Positions 29,579-38,300 of a DNA stretch of 64,000 nucleotides are shown piece by piece (position 1 is the stretch's first letter; the number at the start of each line of letters is the position of its first letter). The stretch spans positions 1 through 64,000 of the forward strand of contig CAZDDZ010000001.1 in the NCBI GenBank assembly GCA_964504285.1. The letters run 5' to 3'. Origin of the DNA: Pseudoflavonifractor sp964504285. Lineage in GTDB: Bacteria; Bacillota; Clostridia; Oscillospirales; Oscillospiraceae. Below the pieces are notes generated by a model that worked only from the letters and a program-made list of their open reading frames with translations, was not told the DNA's origin and did not search any database. Both the position numbers and the translations under genes were made by a program.

Positions 29579-29615
29579 ATCGTAGAGAAACGTACCTCCA
29601 TCGTAGATTCGCTAC
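29579..29615. promoter_or_regulatory. tandem direct repeat, candidate YesN/AraC operator
   Basis: ATCGTAGA occurs at 29579-29586 and again at 29600-29607, exactly 21 bp (two helical turns) apart. Each copy is followed after a few bases by a related CGTAC/CGCTAC element (29591-29595 and 29610-29615). The block lies between the two divergent promoters and ends directly before the -35 of the ABC operon, the usual place for an AraC-type activator. Confidence 0.55.
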
Positions 29616-29616
29616 A

Positions 29617-29645
29617 TATACAGGAGTGAAAACGGCAGATATAAT
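29617..29645 (+). promoter_or_regulatory. promoter of the sugar ABC operon
   Basis: A perfect TATAAT at 29640-29645 with a poor -35 (TATACA at 29617-29622) and a 17-bp spacer. The weak -35 directly beside a direct repeat fits an activator-dependent promoter. Confidence 0.6.
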
Positions 29646-29699
29646 AGGGTCAGTAAAAGGTTCCGCCCCACGCGGATCCATTTTGGAAGGAGAATATTG

Positions 29700-31001
29700 A
29701 TGAAAAAAGTACTTAGCCTAGCGCTTGCCTCTGTCATGACCCTGGGACTACTTACCTCCTGTGCGCCCTCCGCGCCGGGTACTCCCAGCGTAAAGCCCAG
29801 CGATCCTGTGGCCGTTCAGCCTTCAGATCCCCCCAAGTCTAACGTAGAGATTACCTTTATGACCAATGTGGTCGGCGAGAAGGCCGCCGCACTGGAAAGC
29901 GCGGTCAAGGATTTTGAGACCGAGACCGGTTATAAGGTGGAGTTCTCCGCCCCCGGTGACAGCTACGAGGAACTCATGAAGACCAAGATGTCCTCCAACG
30001 AGCTGCCTGACGTGTTTACCACCCACGGCTGGTCGGTAGCGCGTTACAGCGAGTATCTCGCTCCCGTGAACGATCTGGCCTTCGCCAGCCGTATTTCCAA
30101 CCAAATTAAGCCCGTCATCACCAACGCCGAGGGCGAGATGTTTGTTTTGCCCATCGACATTGATATTGCGGGTCTCGTCTACAACGCAGACGTGCTGAAG
30201 GCCGCAGGCGTGGAGCCCGACAGCATCAAAACCTGGGATGACTTCAGCGCTGCCTGTGCCAAAATTAAGGCTACCGGTGTTGCTCCCATGCATATTGGCG
30301 GCAAGGACACCTGGACCATCGGCCAGTTCTTTGACTGGGTGGCTCCGTCCTTCTACGTCACCGACACAGCCGCCAGCAAGGCTGCGGATTTAAAGAGCGG
30401 TAAGTTTGATCCCGCCGTCTGGACCGAGATCGCCCAGATGATGAGCGACTGGACCGCTGCCGGCTATTTTAACCCTGACGTGCTCACCGCCGACTATGCC
30501 AGCGACATGGAGGCGCTTGCCACCAACAAAACTGCCTTCTGCTTCTACGGCAACTACGCCATTATGGACGCTAAGGCAAAGAACGCCGATGCCAATCTCG
30601 GCATGATGCCTATTCCCGCCAAGAACGCGGGCGACGAGCCCACCCTGATTGCAGGCGAGGACGTGGCTGTCGGCGTATGGAAGGACAGCAAGAATCTGGC
30701 TGCCGCTCAGGAACTGCTGGAGTACCTGGCTCGCCCTGAGGTCTGCGGCAAAATTGCCAAGGCTGCGGGCAACGTGGCCGGTCTGACTGATGTATCCGTT
30801 GATCTTGGTGACCTGAAGGTATTCTATGACAAGTATGCCAACGTGGAAACCTTCCCCTACTTTGACCGCGAGTATCTGCCCAGCGGCATGTGGGACGTGA
30901 TGTGCTCCACCGGCGCCGAGCTCCTTGCTCAGAGTAAGGACGCGGTATCCAACGCCGCCAGCATCATGGAGCAGAATTTCAACGATAAATTTGCCGGCTA
31001 A
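29700..31001 (+). CDS. ABC sugar-binding lipoprotein (extracellular solute-binding)
   Basis: A 433-residue lipoprotein with signal peptide and lipobox LLTSC (Cys21), followed by a Pro/Ser-rich spacer and a cluster B solute-binding fold of the sugar type (ITFMTNVVGEKAAALESAV near 50, PDVFTTHGW near 101, ALATNKTAFCFYGNYA near 263). The ATG at 29700 has GGAAGGA 8 bp upstream; an in-frame TTG at 29697 is less likely. It heads an operon with two permeases and an alpha-galactosidase-like enzyme, so an alpha-galactoside is the likely ligand. No ATPase gene is present; such importers often share an MsmK-like ATPase encoded elsewhere. Confidence 0.92.
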   Translation: MKKVLSLALASVMTLGLLTSCAPSAPGTPSVKPSDPVAVQPSDPPKSNVEITFMTNVVGEKAAALESAVKDFETETGYKVEFSAPGDSYEELMKTKMSSNELPDVFTTHGWSVARYSEYLAPVNDLAFASRISNQIKPVITNAEGEMFVLPIDIDIAGLVYNADVLKAAGVEPDSIKTWDDFSAACAKIKATGVAPMHIGGKDTWTIGQFFDWVAPSFYVTDTAASKAADLKSGKFDPAVWTEIAQMMSDWTAAGYFNPDVLTADYASDMEALATNKTAFCFYGNYAIMDAKAKNADANLGMMPIPAKNAGDEPTLIAGEDVAVGVWKDSKNLAAAQELLEYLARPEVCGKIAKAAGNVAGLTDVSVDLGDLKVFYDKYANVETFPYFDREYLPSGMWDVMCSTGAELLAQSKDAVSNAASIMEQNFNDKFAG

Positions 31002-31012
31002 ATAAAAAGATT

Positions 31013-31050
31013 CAAAACGGGCCTGCATAACCGCAGGCCCGTTTTGGTTT
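31013..31050 (+). terminator. intercistronic hairpin after the binding-protein gene
   Basis: A perfect 14-bp stem (CAAAACGGGCCTGC at 31013-31026 with 31033-31046) followed by TTT, located between the binding-protein stop and the first permease. It probably acts as a partial terminator, giving more binding protein than permease, a common arrangement in ABC operons. Confidence 0.75.
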
Positions 31051-31063
31051 AGGAGGGGTCCTA

Positions 31064-31936
31064 ATGAGCTTACAGCGCAAAAGCAAGATGAACTGGTTCT
31101 ATGTGCCGGCAATCTTGCTCTTTATGGTCTTTGTCATCTATCCCTTTATCAAGGGTGGCTTTTTATCTCTCACAAACTGGAATGGCTATTCTCAGAGCTA
31201 CAAAATAGTGGGGCTAAACAACTACACCCGACTTTTTACGGATGCCAATGTACGCACTGCATTTCTTAATACACTGATTTATGGCTTTTGCAGCACACTG
31301 CTGCAAAATGTGTTTGGCCTGGCTCTGGCACTTTTTCTCAACCAGAAATTTCGTGGTCGCTCGGTGCTCCGTGCGATTATCTACCTGCCCGTTATGATAG
31401 CGCCACTCATTATGGGCTATATTATGTATTTCTTCTTCTCCTATAACCGGGGCGCGATCAACGACATTGTGTTGCTTTTTGGCGGCCAAATTGTAGACTG
31501 GATGGCCGATGGACCCAGAGCGGTAGCCATTATGACGGTGGTAAACTCTATCCAGTTCGTAGGGATTTCCATGGTAATTTATTTAGCGGGACTTCAGAAT
31601 ATCCCCGCCATGTATTACGAGGCCGCCGAGCTGGACGGGGCAAGACCCTTTGCTCGCTTCCGCTACATTACGTTCCCTATGCTTATGCCGGCCGTCTCCT
31701 CCGCTGTCATTGTCAATTTGATCGGAGGACTCAAATTGTTCGACATCATCATGGCCCTCACCTCCGGGGGCCCAGGCTACGCCTCCCACTCGCTGTCCAC
31801 GCTGGTTCACCGTACCTATTTTGGTAGCGAGAACGCCGGATATGCCTCGGCCATCGGCCTAATTGCCTTTTTGCTTATAATGCTGGTGAGCTTTGGCGTT
31901 AACCGTATTTTCTCCAAACGGGAGGTGGACGTATGA
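31064..31936 (+). CDS. ABC sugar permease, MalF/UgpA type
   Basis: A 290-residue inner-membrane permease with six hydrophobic segments (first at about 12-32). The EAA loop for ATPase contact is YEAAELDGARPFARFRYITF near residue 185. The start is preceded by GGAGGGG. It overlaps the next permease gene by 4 bp (ATGA), so the pair is translationally coupled. It forms the heterodimeric channel with the following gene product for the substrate captured by the upstream lipoprotein. Confidence 0.92.
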   Translation: MSLQRKSKMNWFYVPAILLFMVFVIYPFIKGGFLSLTNWNGYSQSYKIVGLNNYTRLFTDANVRTAFLNTLIYGFCSTLLQNVFGLALALFLNQKFRGRSVLRAIIYLPVMIAPLIMGYIMYFFFSYNRGAINDIVLLFGGQIVDWMADGPRAVAIMTVVNSIQFVGISMVIYLAGLQNIPAMYYEAAELDGARPFARFRYITFPMLMPAVSSAVIVNLIGGLKLFDIIMALTSGGPGYASHSLSTLVHRTYFGSENAGYASAIGLIAFLLIMLVSFGVNRIFSKREVDV

Positions 31937-32748
31937 AAAAGAAAAAAAGCTGGTGGCGTATTCCGGTTGCCATCGCCGTGGCGCTCCTGTTTTTAGCGCC
32001 CTTTTATATTCTAATCAGTGTAGCCTTCCGCTCTCCTCAGAATTTGCAGTCCTACTGGATTTTTCCAACCGAGCTCTACTGGGAAAACTTTCGGGACGCC
32101 ATTGAAAAGGGCAAGGTGCTGTTTTCCATCCTTAACAGCCTGATTATTACGGTGGGAGCTGTGTTCCTTATTACCGTCGTAGGCGCGCTGGCCGCCTATC
32201 CTCTGGCGCGGAGAAAGACAAAGCCAAACAAGGCCATTAAGTCCTTTGTGCTGGGCGTAATGATGGTCCCACCCCTCTCCATCCTGGTTTCTCTCTACTC
32301 CGTGGTAGTGAAGATGAACGGCGTAAACCAATATTGGGGAATTGTTCTCATCCTGGTTACCTTCGAACTGCCGCTGGCTATTTTCCTCTACACCAACTTT
32401 ATTTCTTCCATTCCAAATGCGCTGGATGAGGCCGCGGCCATCGATGGCTGCGGACCTGTTCGCACCTTCTTCTCCATCATTTTGCCACAGCTCAAGCCGG
32501 TCACCGCCTCGGTGGTAATCCTCACCGGTGTGCACTGCTGGAACGACTACCAGTTTTCGCTTTATCTGCTCCAAAGTCCCAAGCTGCGCACCATTCCTCT
32601 GGCGATTGCCTCTTATTTCTCCCAGACCACCAGTAATATTAATGCTGCCGCGGCCTCTGCGCTGCTGGCAATTCTGCCCATCACCATCGTATTCCTGTTC
32701 CTGCAAAAGTATTTTATCCAGGGCATGGTAGATAGTGCCATTAAATAA
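31933..32748 (+). CDS. ABC sugar permease, MalG/UgpE type
   Basis: A 271-residue permease with six predicted membrane helices and an EAA loop (LDEAAAIDGCGPVRTFFSII, near residue 166). The N-terminus is basic (KKKKSWW), as usual for this subunit. ATGA overlap with the upstream permease indicates coupled translation and a 1:1 heterodimer. Only 12 bp separate it from the alpha-galactosidase-like gene, so imported sugar can be cleaved directly in the cytoplasm. Confidence 0.92.
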   Translation: MKKKKSWWRIPVAIAVALLFLAPFYILISVAFRSPQNLQSYWIFPTELYWENFRDAIEKGKVLFSILNSLIITVGAVFLITVVGALAAYPLARRKTKPNKAIKSFVLGVMMVPPLSILVSLYSVVVKMNGVNQYWGIVLILVTFELPLAIFLYTNFISSIPNALDEAAAIDGCGPVRTFFSIILPQLKPVTASVVILTGVHCWNDYQFSLYLLQSPKLRTIPLAIASYFSQTTSNINAAAASALLAILPITIVFLFLQKYFIQGMVDSAIK

Positions 32749-32760
32749 GGAGTGGAACCC

Positions 32761-34929
32761 TTGAATAACGAAAATTTTCACCCCATACAGCTTGAGCCGC
32801 CGCTGGCGCACGCCCTGCACCACTGGGATGCGGCAACGGGGCTGCTGCGGTACGAGTATAACGGCATTGACATTATAGAGGTGCGGGTTCCGGTCGGCAC
32901 GGAGCTTGGCTTCCGCCACGGGTCGGACGGCTCTATGCAGAGCGTGCAGTACCTCCAGCAGATTTATCTGGCCAGTGAGACTCCCTGTACCGCCACCGTC
33001 ACCCTGCGGCTTCACCGGAACTGCTTAAACCTCCGCCCTCGCCGGGCTGCGGCAGACCAGGCCATTCTGGGTACGCAGGATGGCATGCTCCACCCCGGTG
33101 TGGAGGGACTATATGACGCGCAGTGGGACCTGCTTTTGGACTGGCATGGCCGTCCCTGGCGGTGGGTGGAGGATGTAACGCGGGAGGATGCTATGCCCGG
33201 CTTTGTCTCCGCCACTTTTGAGACCGAGCTCACTCTCTCCGCCCTCTATTTAAACCTGCGCCCCTGGTACTATGCCCGCACGCTGGGCTACAACTACCAT
33301 GCGCCCTGGCAGCACAGGCCGAAGCAGGGGGCTGTTTCTGGCTGGTGCTCCTGGGAGGCGTACCGCCGGGATATCAGCATCGACAAGGTGAGCGATACCG
33401 CCGCCTTCCTGCGAAAGACCCTTCTGCCCTATGGCCTTAAGTACTTACAGGTGGACGATGGCTACCAGGCTATGCCCCTGCCCGCCCGCAGCGAAGGAAC
33501 CATGGCCGAGGGCTGGATGACCTGCGACAGAGAAAAATTTCCCGGCGGCCATGCCTCCATTGTGGAGACCATCCGGGAAAGCGGCTTTCTCCCCGCCGTA
33601 TGGGTCAATGCCAATATCACCAATCCTGACTTCCCCAAGCACCACCCTGCGGCCGTCATCTGGAACGGAGAGGAGCCCCTCAAGGGCGAGTGGATTGACT
33701 ATCTTTATCGCTGCGACCCTGAAACGCTCAAGACGCAGGTGACCCCCATCTTTGCCTCCCTGAAGGAGCAGGGCTACAAGTACGTCAAAATTGACGCCAT
33801 CCGCCATCTGCTTTTCGACGGGCTTCACGAGTGCGTCCGGCTGGGACTGATGACCAATACGGACGCGCAGAACCGGTTCCGCGCCTTTATGGAGGCCACT
33901 GCCGCCGGGCTGGGGGAGGACGTGTACTATCTGGCCAGTTGGGGCGAGATGCACGAGGTAGTCGGTGTGGCAGATGCCTGCCGCATCTCCATGGACGCAA
34001 ATCCCACCTGGGCGGGCGTACGGATGCAGCTTTTTGAGTCCGCGCGCTGGTACCACACCCAGCGTATACTTTTCCTCAATGACCCGGACCATGTCTGTGT
34101 GCGCACCAAGGCAGACTGGGCGCGGAGCATTCTGTCGCTGATCTCCCTCTCGGGTGAGCTGTATATGCTCAGCGATACCGCTGAGGCGTATACCCCTGAA
34201 AAGCTGGATATTATCCGCAAAACACTGCCGCCGCTGGAGACAAAAACCGGCGAAACGGGACCCTTGAGCGCTGAGTATCCCGCCTACACCTGGACAAAGC
34301 TCCACGGCTTTGCCGTTCAGTCGAACGAGCGACCTGTGGCGGCGGAAGACATTGGTCCACAGGAGGCCGAAAATATCGCCGGCTGGGCACCCGACCGGGA
34401 CGCGCTGCACCCGTTCTCCTCCCTCTGGTCCTTCGCCATGCTGCACCACGGTCTGCGCTGGCGGGTAATGCTCCGGGTCGCTACCACGCCCTTGCGCGGG
34501 GGTGACCTGCCCCTTGAGCAGTTGGCTTTGAACCCGGAGAAGACCTACCTGGCCTACGATTTCTGGGCACAGGAGTATCTGGGCGAGGTTACCGGTTCCT
34601 TCCGCTGCTCCGCACTGGCGCTGGGCTGCTGTCAGGCGGTGGCCTTCTACGAAAAGCCGACCACGCCCATGGTCATCGCCTCTGACCGCCATGTCTCTAT
34701 GGATGCGGTAAGCATACAAAAGCACGACTTCGCGGAAAACACCTTGCACTTGCTGCTGTCCGGTGTGAGGGGGGAGACTTTCACCTATTCCGTCTACCTG
34801 CCCGCCGGACGTAAGACAAAGCACATTCGCTGCGAGGGGGGAGTGCTCGCCTGCACAGACAGCGGGCTGACCGCGCTACAAATTACGTTTGAGCGGGAGG
34901 AGGCTGAGGTATGGCTGACAGTGGAATGA
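32761..34929 (+). CDS. GH36-like alpha-galactosidase
   Basis: A 722-residue cytoplasmic glycosidase with no signal peptide. An N-terminal beta-sandwich (to about 190) leads into a TIM barrel typical of alpha-galactosidases: GWCSWEAY near 194, YLQVDDGYQ near 228, YVKIDAIRH with the probable nucleophile Asp345, and CRISMDANPTW with the probable acid/base Asp412, a spacing consistent with GH36. A C-terminal beta domain follows. I prefer the TTG at 32761 because AAGGAG ends 8 nt upstream; GTG at 32752 overlaps that ribosome site. Its place after the importer genes suggests cleavage of raffinose-type or other alpha-galactosides. GH27/GH31-related activity cannot be excluded. Confidence 0.82.
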   Translation: MNNENFHPIQLEPPLAHALHHWDAATGLLRYEYNGIDIIEVRVPVGTELGFRHGSDGSMQSVQYLQQIYLASETPCTATVTLRLHRNCLNLRPRRAAADQAILGTQDGMLHPGVEGLYDAQWDLLLDWHGRPWRWVEDVTREDAMPGFVSATFETELTLSALYLNLRPWYYARTLGYNYHAPWQHRPKQGAVSGWCSWEAYRRDISIDKVSDTAAFLRKTLLPYGLKYLQVDDGYQAMPLPARSEGTMAEGWMTCDREKFPGGHASIVETIRESGFLPAVWVNANITNPDFPKHHPAAVIWNGEEPLKGEWIDYLYRCDPETLKTQVTPIFASLKEQGYKYVKIDAIRHLLFDGLHECVRLGLMTNTDAQNRFRAFMEATAAGLGEDVYYLASWGEMHEVVGVADACRISMDANPTWAGVRMQLFESARWYHTQRILFLNDPDHVCVRTKADWARSILSLISLSGELYMLSDTAEAYTPEKLDIIRKTLPPLETKTGETGPLSAEYPAYTWTKLHGFAVQSNERPVAAEDIGPQEAENIAGWAPDRDALHPFSSLWSFAMLHHGLRWRVMLRVATTPLRGGDLPLEQLALNPEKTYLAYDFWAQEYLGEVTGSFRCSALALGCCQAVAFYEKPTTPMVIASDRHVSMDAVSIQKHDFAENTLHLLLSGVRGETFTYSVYLPAGRKTKHIRCEGGVLACTDSGLTALQITFEREEAEVWLTVE

Positions 34930-35351
34930 GTCTTGCCATAGAAACCATTACCGCCGAGAGTTTTGCTCCCTTTGGCCGGGTGATTGACTTTTCGCCCGAG
35001 CCTGAGGACGAGCGCTTTGAGGTAGTCATCCGCGAGGAGATAGAGCCCTGGCGCATCGCGGTGTTTCGGGTGCGGCAGCGCACGGCGGAGCGGCTGGAGT
35101 GCCATCCCGCGTCTATGGAAAGCTTTGAGCCTATGACCGGCACCGGCATCCTGCTGGTGGCCGAGCCATGGAAACCACAGAATCCACGTGCGTTTCTCCT
35201 GGACCAGCCTGTCTGCCTCTATAAGGGCATCTGGCACGAGGTCATCACCCTCTCTCAAGAGGCCGTTTACAAAATTACCGAGAATAAAGAAGTCATTTCT
35301 GAATTTTTCCCCTTTCCGGGCTTAGTAGGAGCAAGCGTAATAATGGAGTGA
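34911..35351 (+). CDS. ureidoglycolate-lyase-like (AllA family) cupin
   Basis: A 146-residue protein resembling the AllA ureidoglycolate lyase fold: FAPFGRVIDF near 19, ERLECHPASMESFEPM near 60, and the C-terminal KGIWHEVITL near 104, where AllA has its conserved tryptophan-histidine. It overlaps the glycosidase 3' end; ATG at 34911 has GGAGGAGG 7 nt upstream, while ATG at 34926 gives an ATGA overlap as alternative start. Nothing around it belongs to purine breakdown. In a sugar operon a role on a sugar-derived acid or aldehyde is more plausible than ureidoglycolate cleavage, but this is inference. Confidence 0.72.
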   Translation: MADSGMSLAIETITAESFAPFGRVIDFSPEPEDERFEVVIREEIEPWRIAVFRVRQRTAERLECHPASMESFEPMTGTGILLVAEPWKPQNPRAFLLDQPVCLYKGIWHEVITLSQEAVYKITENKEVISEFFPFPGLVGASVIME

Positions 35352-35367
35352 GAAAGGAGCCCTTGGT

Positions 35368-38300
35368 ATGAAACAAAACTTTAAAAAATTTTGTGCGCTT
35401 TTTTGCGTCTTTGCAGTAATTGTCGGTATTTTCCCGGCGGGGGCATTGGGAGGAAATGTCATCGATCCGCTGACCGATGGATTGGTGCTATACTCCAGCT
35501 TTGATGCGGAAGATGTTGACGGCGTTACTGTAAAGGACTTATCCGGAAATAGTCACCACGGAACGGCAACTGACGCCGTGCAGTATGTAGAGGGTGTTTC
35601 CGGCAAGGCGTTTAGCCTGAAAAATCAGGAGAACGCGGGAAGCAAAACCTCAGTGGCAAACCAATACATAAACTTTGGAGACAGCGGTGAAATTCTCCCC
35701 GATAACGAAGATTTTACCGTGGCAATGTGGTACCGCACCACGGGAAACGGAACGGATAACGCAGCGCTTCTCTGTAATTCAGACTTTTCCCAGCGGAGCA
35801 CCCAAGGCTTTGGTATTGGAAATTTTCTGGGCAACCCCCGGCTCAATTTTGTGGCGGAGGCTTCGGGCACTATGACCCGCAAAAGAATTGAGGGGGGCCC
35901 GCCTCTAAATACCACACTTATGGATAAAGGCTGGCATCTTTTTACCGCGGTAATTGACCGGGGCGGCAGACTGGCCCTCTACGTGGACAAGGTAAAGGTG
36001 GATGAGACCAACCCCGATAATGCCGATATTTCAACGCTCACCGGCAGCATTAATTTAGGGATGCCACTGGTGCTGGGCGCAGGCGGCAACTTTAAGACGG
36101 GTGCTACAAACTGTGACGTGGATGAACTGCGCATTTATAGCCGGGCACTTACGCCGGAGGAAATCTCCGCGCTTTACGACCTCAATGACCCCAATGCCGT
36201 TACCTCTCCTGAGGCGGCAATTCGTGCCCTACGAGCAATCTCGGCAGAACTTGATGCGATGACGGCCAATGTGGTGTTTCCAGAGAAGGACATCGTGACG
36301 ATGAAGTCCGCTGTTACAGAAGCCATCACCAAGGCTGGGGACATGGATGCCGAGACTGCTGCCGCGCTGCTGGAGAAAATTGAGGCAGACTATAAAGCAT
36401 TCCTTGTGGGGGCGGAGCCTGCGGCAAGCTTTTCCGTTCTCTCTGACATACACATTGGCTCCGCCGGCGATGCTGTCACCCAAAACCTGACAACAGCGTT
36501 GAAGGACATCAAAAAAATAAATCCGGCTACTGCCGTGGGACTTGCTTTTACCGGTGACTTTACCGATTCCAGCACAGAGGAGCAGTATAAAGCCTTCTAT
36601 GACATTCTCAAGTCAGAGAAGCCTGTGGCAGACGAAGGCATTATGGTCGTAATGGGAAATCACGACGTACGGGGTGGAGGCCCCGGTCTCAATGACCCCA
36701 GTGATCCTTCTAAATTTACAAACTGGCTAACGATTAAAAGTCGCTATTTAACCAACAACGCACCTTACATGCCGCAGAGCAGCCAGGTGCCTTATCAGGT
36801 GAAAGAATTGGGCGGCTATACCTTTATCGTACTCAATACAGAGCTGAGTCTGAAGGACGCACCGTATCTCTCCAACACCCAACTGGACTGGTTGGAGGAA
36901 GCGGTAAAAACTGCATATAACGCCGCGCCTGAAAAACCCATTTTTATTTTTGCTCATCAAGCCCTGAATGACACCCATTGGAAGGGCAACGCAGGAGATG
37001 GTTTTGATGGCATTAACCCGGACGGGACGCCGAAGTCCTATCAGACCGGTGCGGACGCGAAAGTCAAGGACATTATGGAAAAGTACCCCAACTGCTTCTT
37101 TTTCTCCGGTCATATTCACAACGGCTTTGGTGTAGCGGAGGCCATCATCCGGGACTTTGGTGTTTGCGTGGATGTCCCCTCCTTTACACGCACAGAGCTG
37201 GGTGTAAAGGATAAAGGCATAGGTTACCAGATATATGTCTATGATGACGCGGTTGCTGTGCGTGCCAGAAATTTTGTGACCGGGACATGGTATCCTCAGC
37301 ATGACATAATTGTATCTCTGCCCGCTATGCCAAAGGATTATCAGCCGGGTAAGGCCATTATGGATCATAGTGCGTCCTACAAGCCGGGAGAGCTGGACAA
37401 ATTAAAGGAAATTATGAATCAGGTCACTCCGCTCCTAACCAAAAAGTATAATCAGAGCGGCGTAACGACAGATACAGCTACGGTTCCGAGTGAATATTTT
37501 TATCACGCAGATGATTTAAAGGCGATTGCGGCACTGCAGTCCGGGCTGCGTGCGGCGGTTGTGGCAGCGCCGATGCCCGGCAGCGGCAGCTATGGCCCCA
37601 ATTTGGTCAAAAACTCGGGCTTTGACAGTGTCGTGGACTGGAGTTTCTCCGAGGGTGGTGTGGCAAGCGGACACTTTTATCTGAATTCAGGTGGCAGCAT
37701 GGTGCAGGAAATCACCATTCCCGCCACCAGCACCTATCAAATAGAAGGCAAAATGAAGACCCCTAACGCGGCTGTGGACTGCAAATTCGGCATCCGCTAT
37801 AAAGGCGGCGCGGTCATTCGGGAGACGGCTGTCGCACAAAATTTGAGTTATGCCACCGTGGACTTAGGGGTGCATTCTCTTGCCAAGGATGACGTGGTGG
37901 AGCTCTATGTAACCCGTGGTGCTACCGGTGGGTACATTAACGGTGATGATTTGCTGCTCTATGATACCAACTATGTGGAGCCGGGGCCGGTGTATAGCGG
38001 AAATCTGCTGACCAACCCGAGCTTTGAGGATAGCGGAACCGGCTGGTACTTTGAAAACAACCAAAACAATGGGATGCCTGCTGGTAACGGCGCAGGTATA
38101 CAGGGCAACAATCCCCATAGCGGAACAAAAGGATTTTTTTTGGACGGAGGTTCAAGCAATGGCCTCTATCAGGAAATTGTGGCGCCCTATAACGGCTGGT
38201 ACAAAGCGTCTGCCTTTATTGCAACGGGCGGCGCGAACACAACCTTCGGAATCAAAAATACAACTGCCGGCACAGAGCAGAAGCTGACCCTTCCCAACGG

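Noticed and set aside
29627..29641. Possible catabolite-repression (cre) site before the ABC operon
   Set aside because: Only the left half (TGAAAACG) matches; the right half deviates at several positions.
33445..34824. 459-codon antisense frame in the alpha-galactosidase gene
   Set aside because: Shadow frame; the plus strand carries the glycosidase motifs and operon context.
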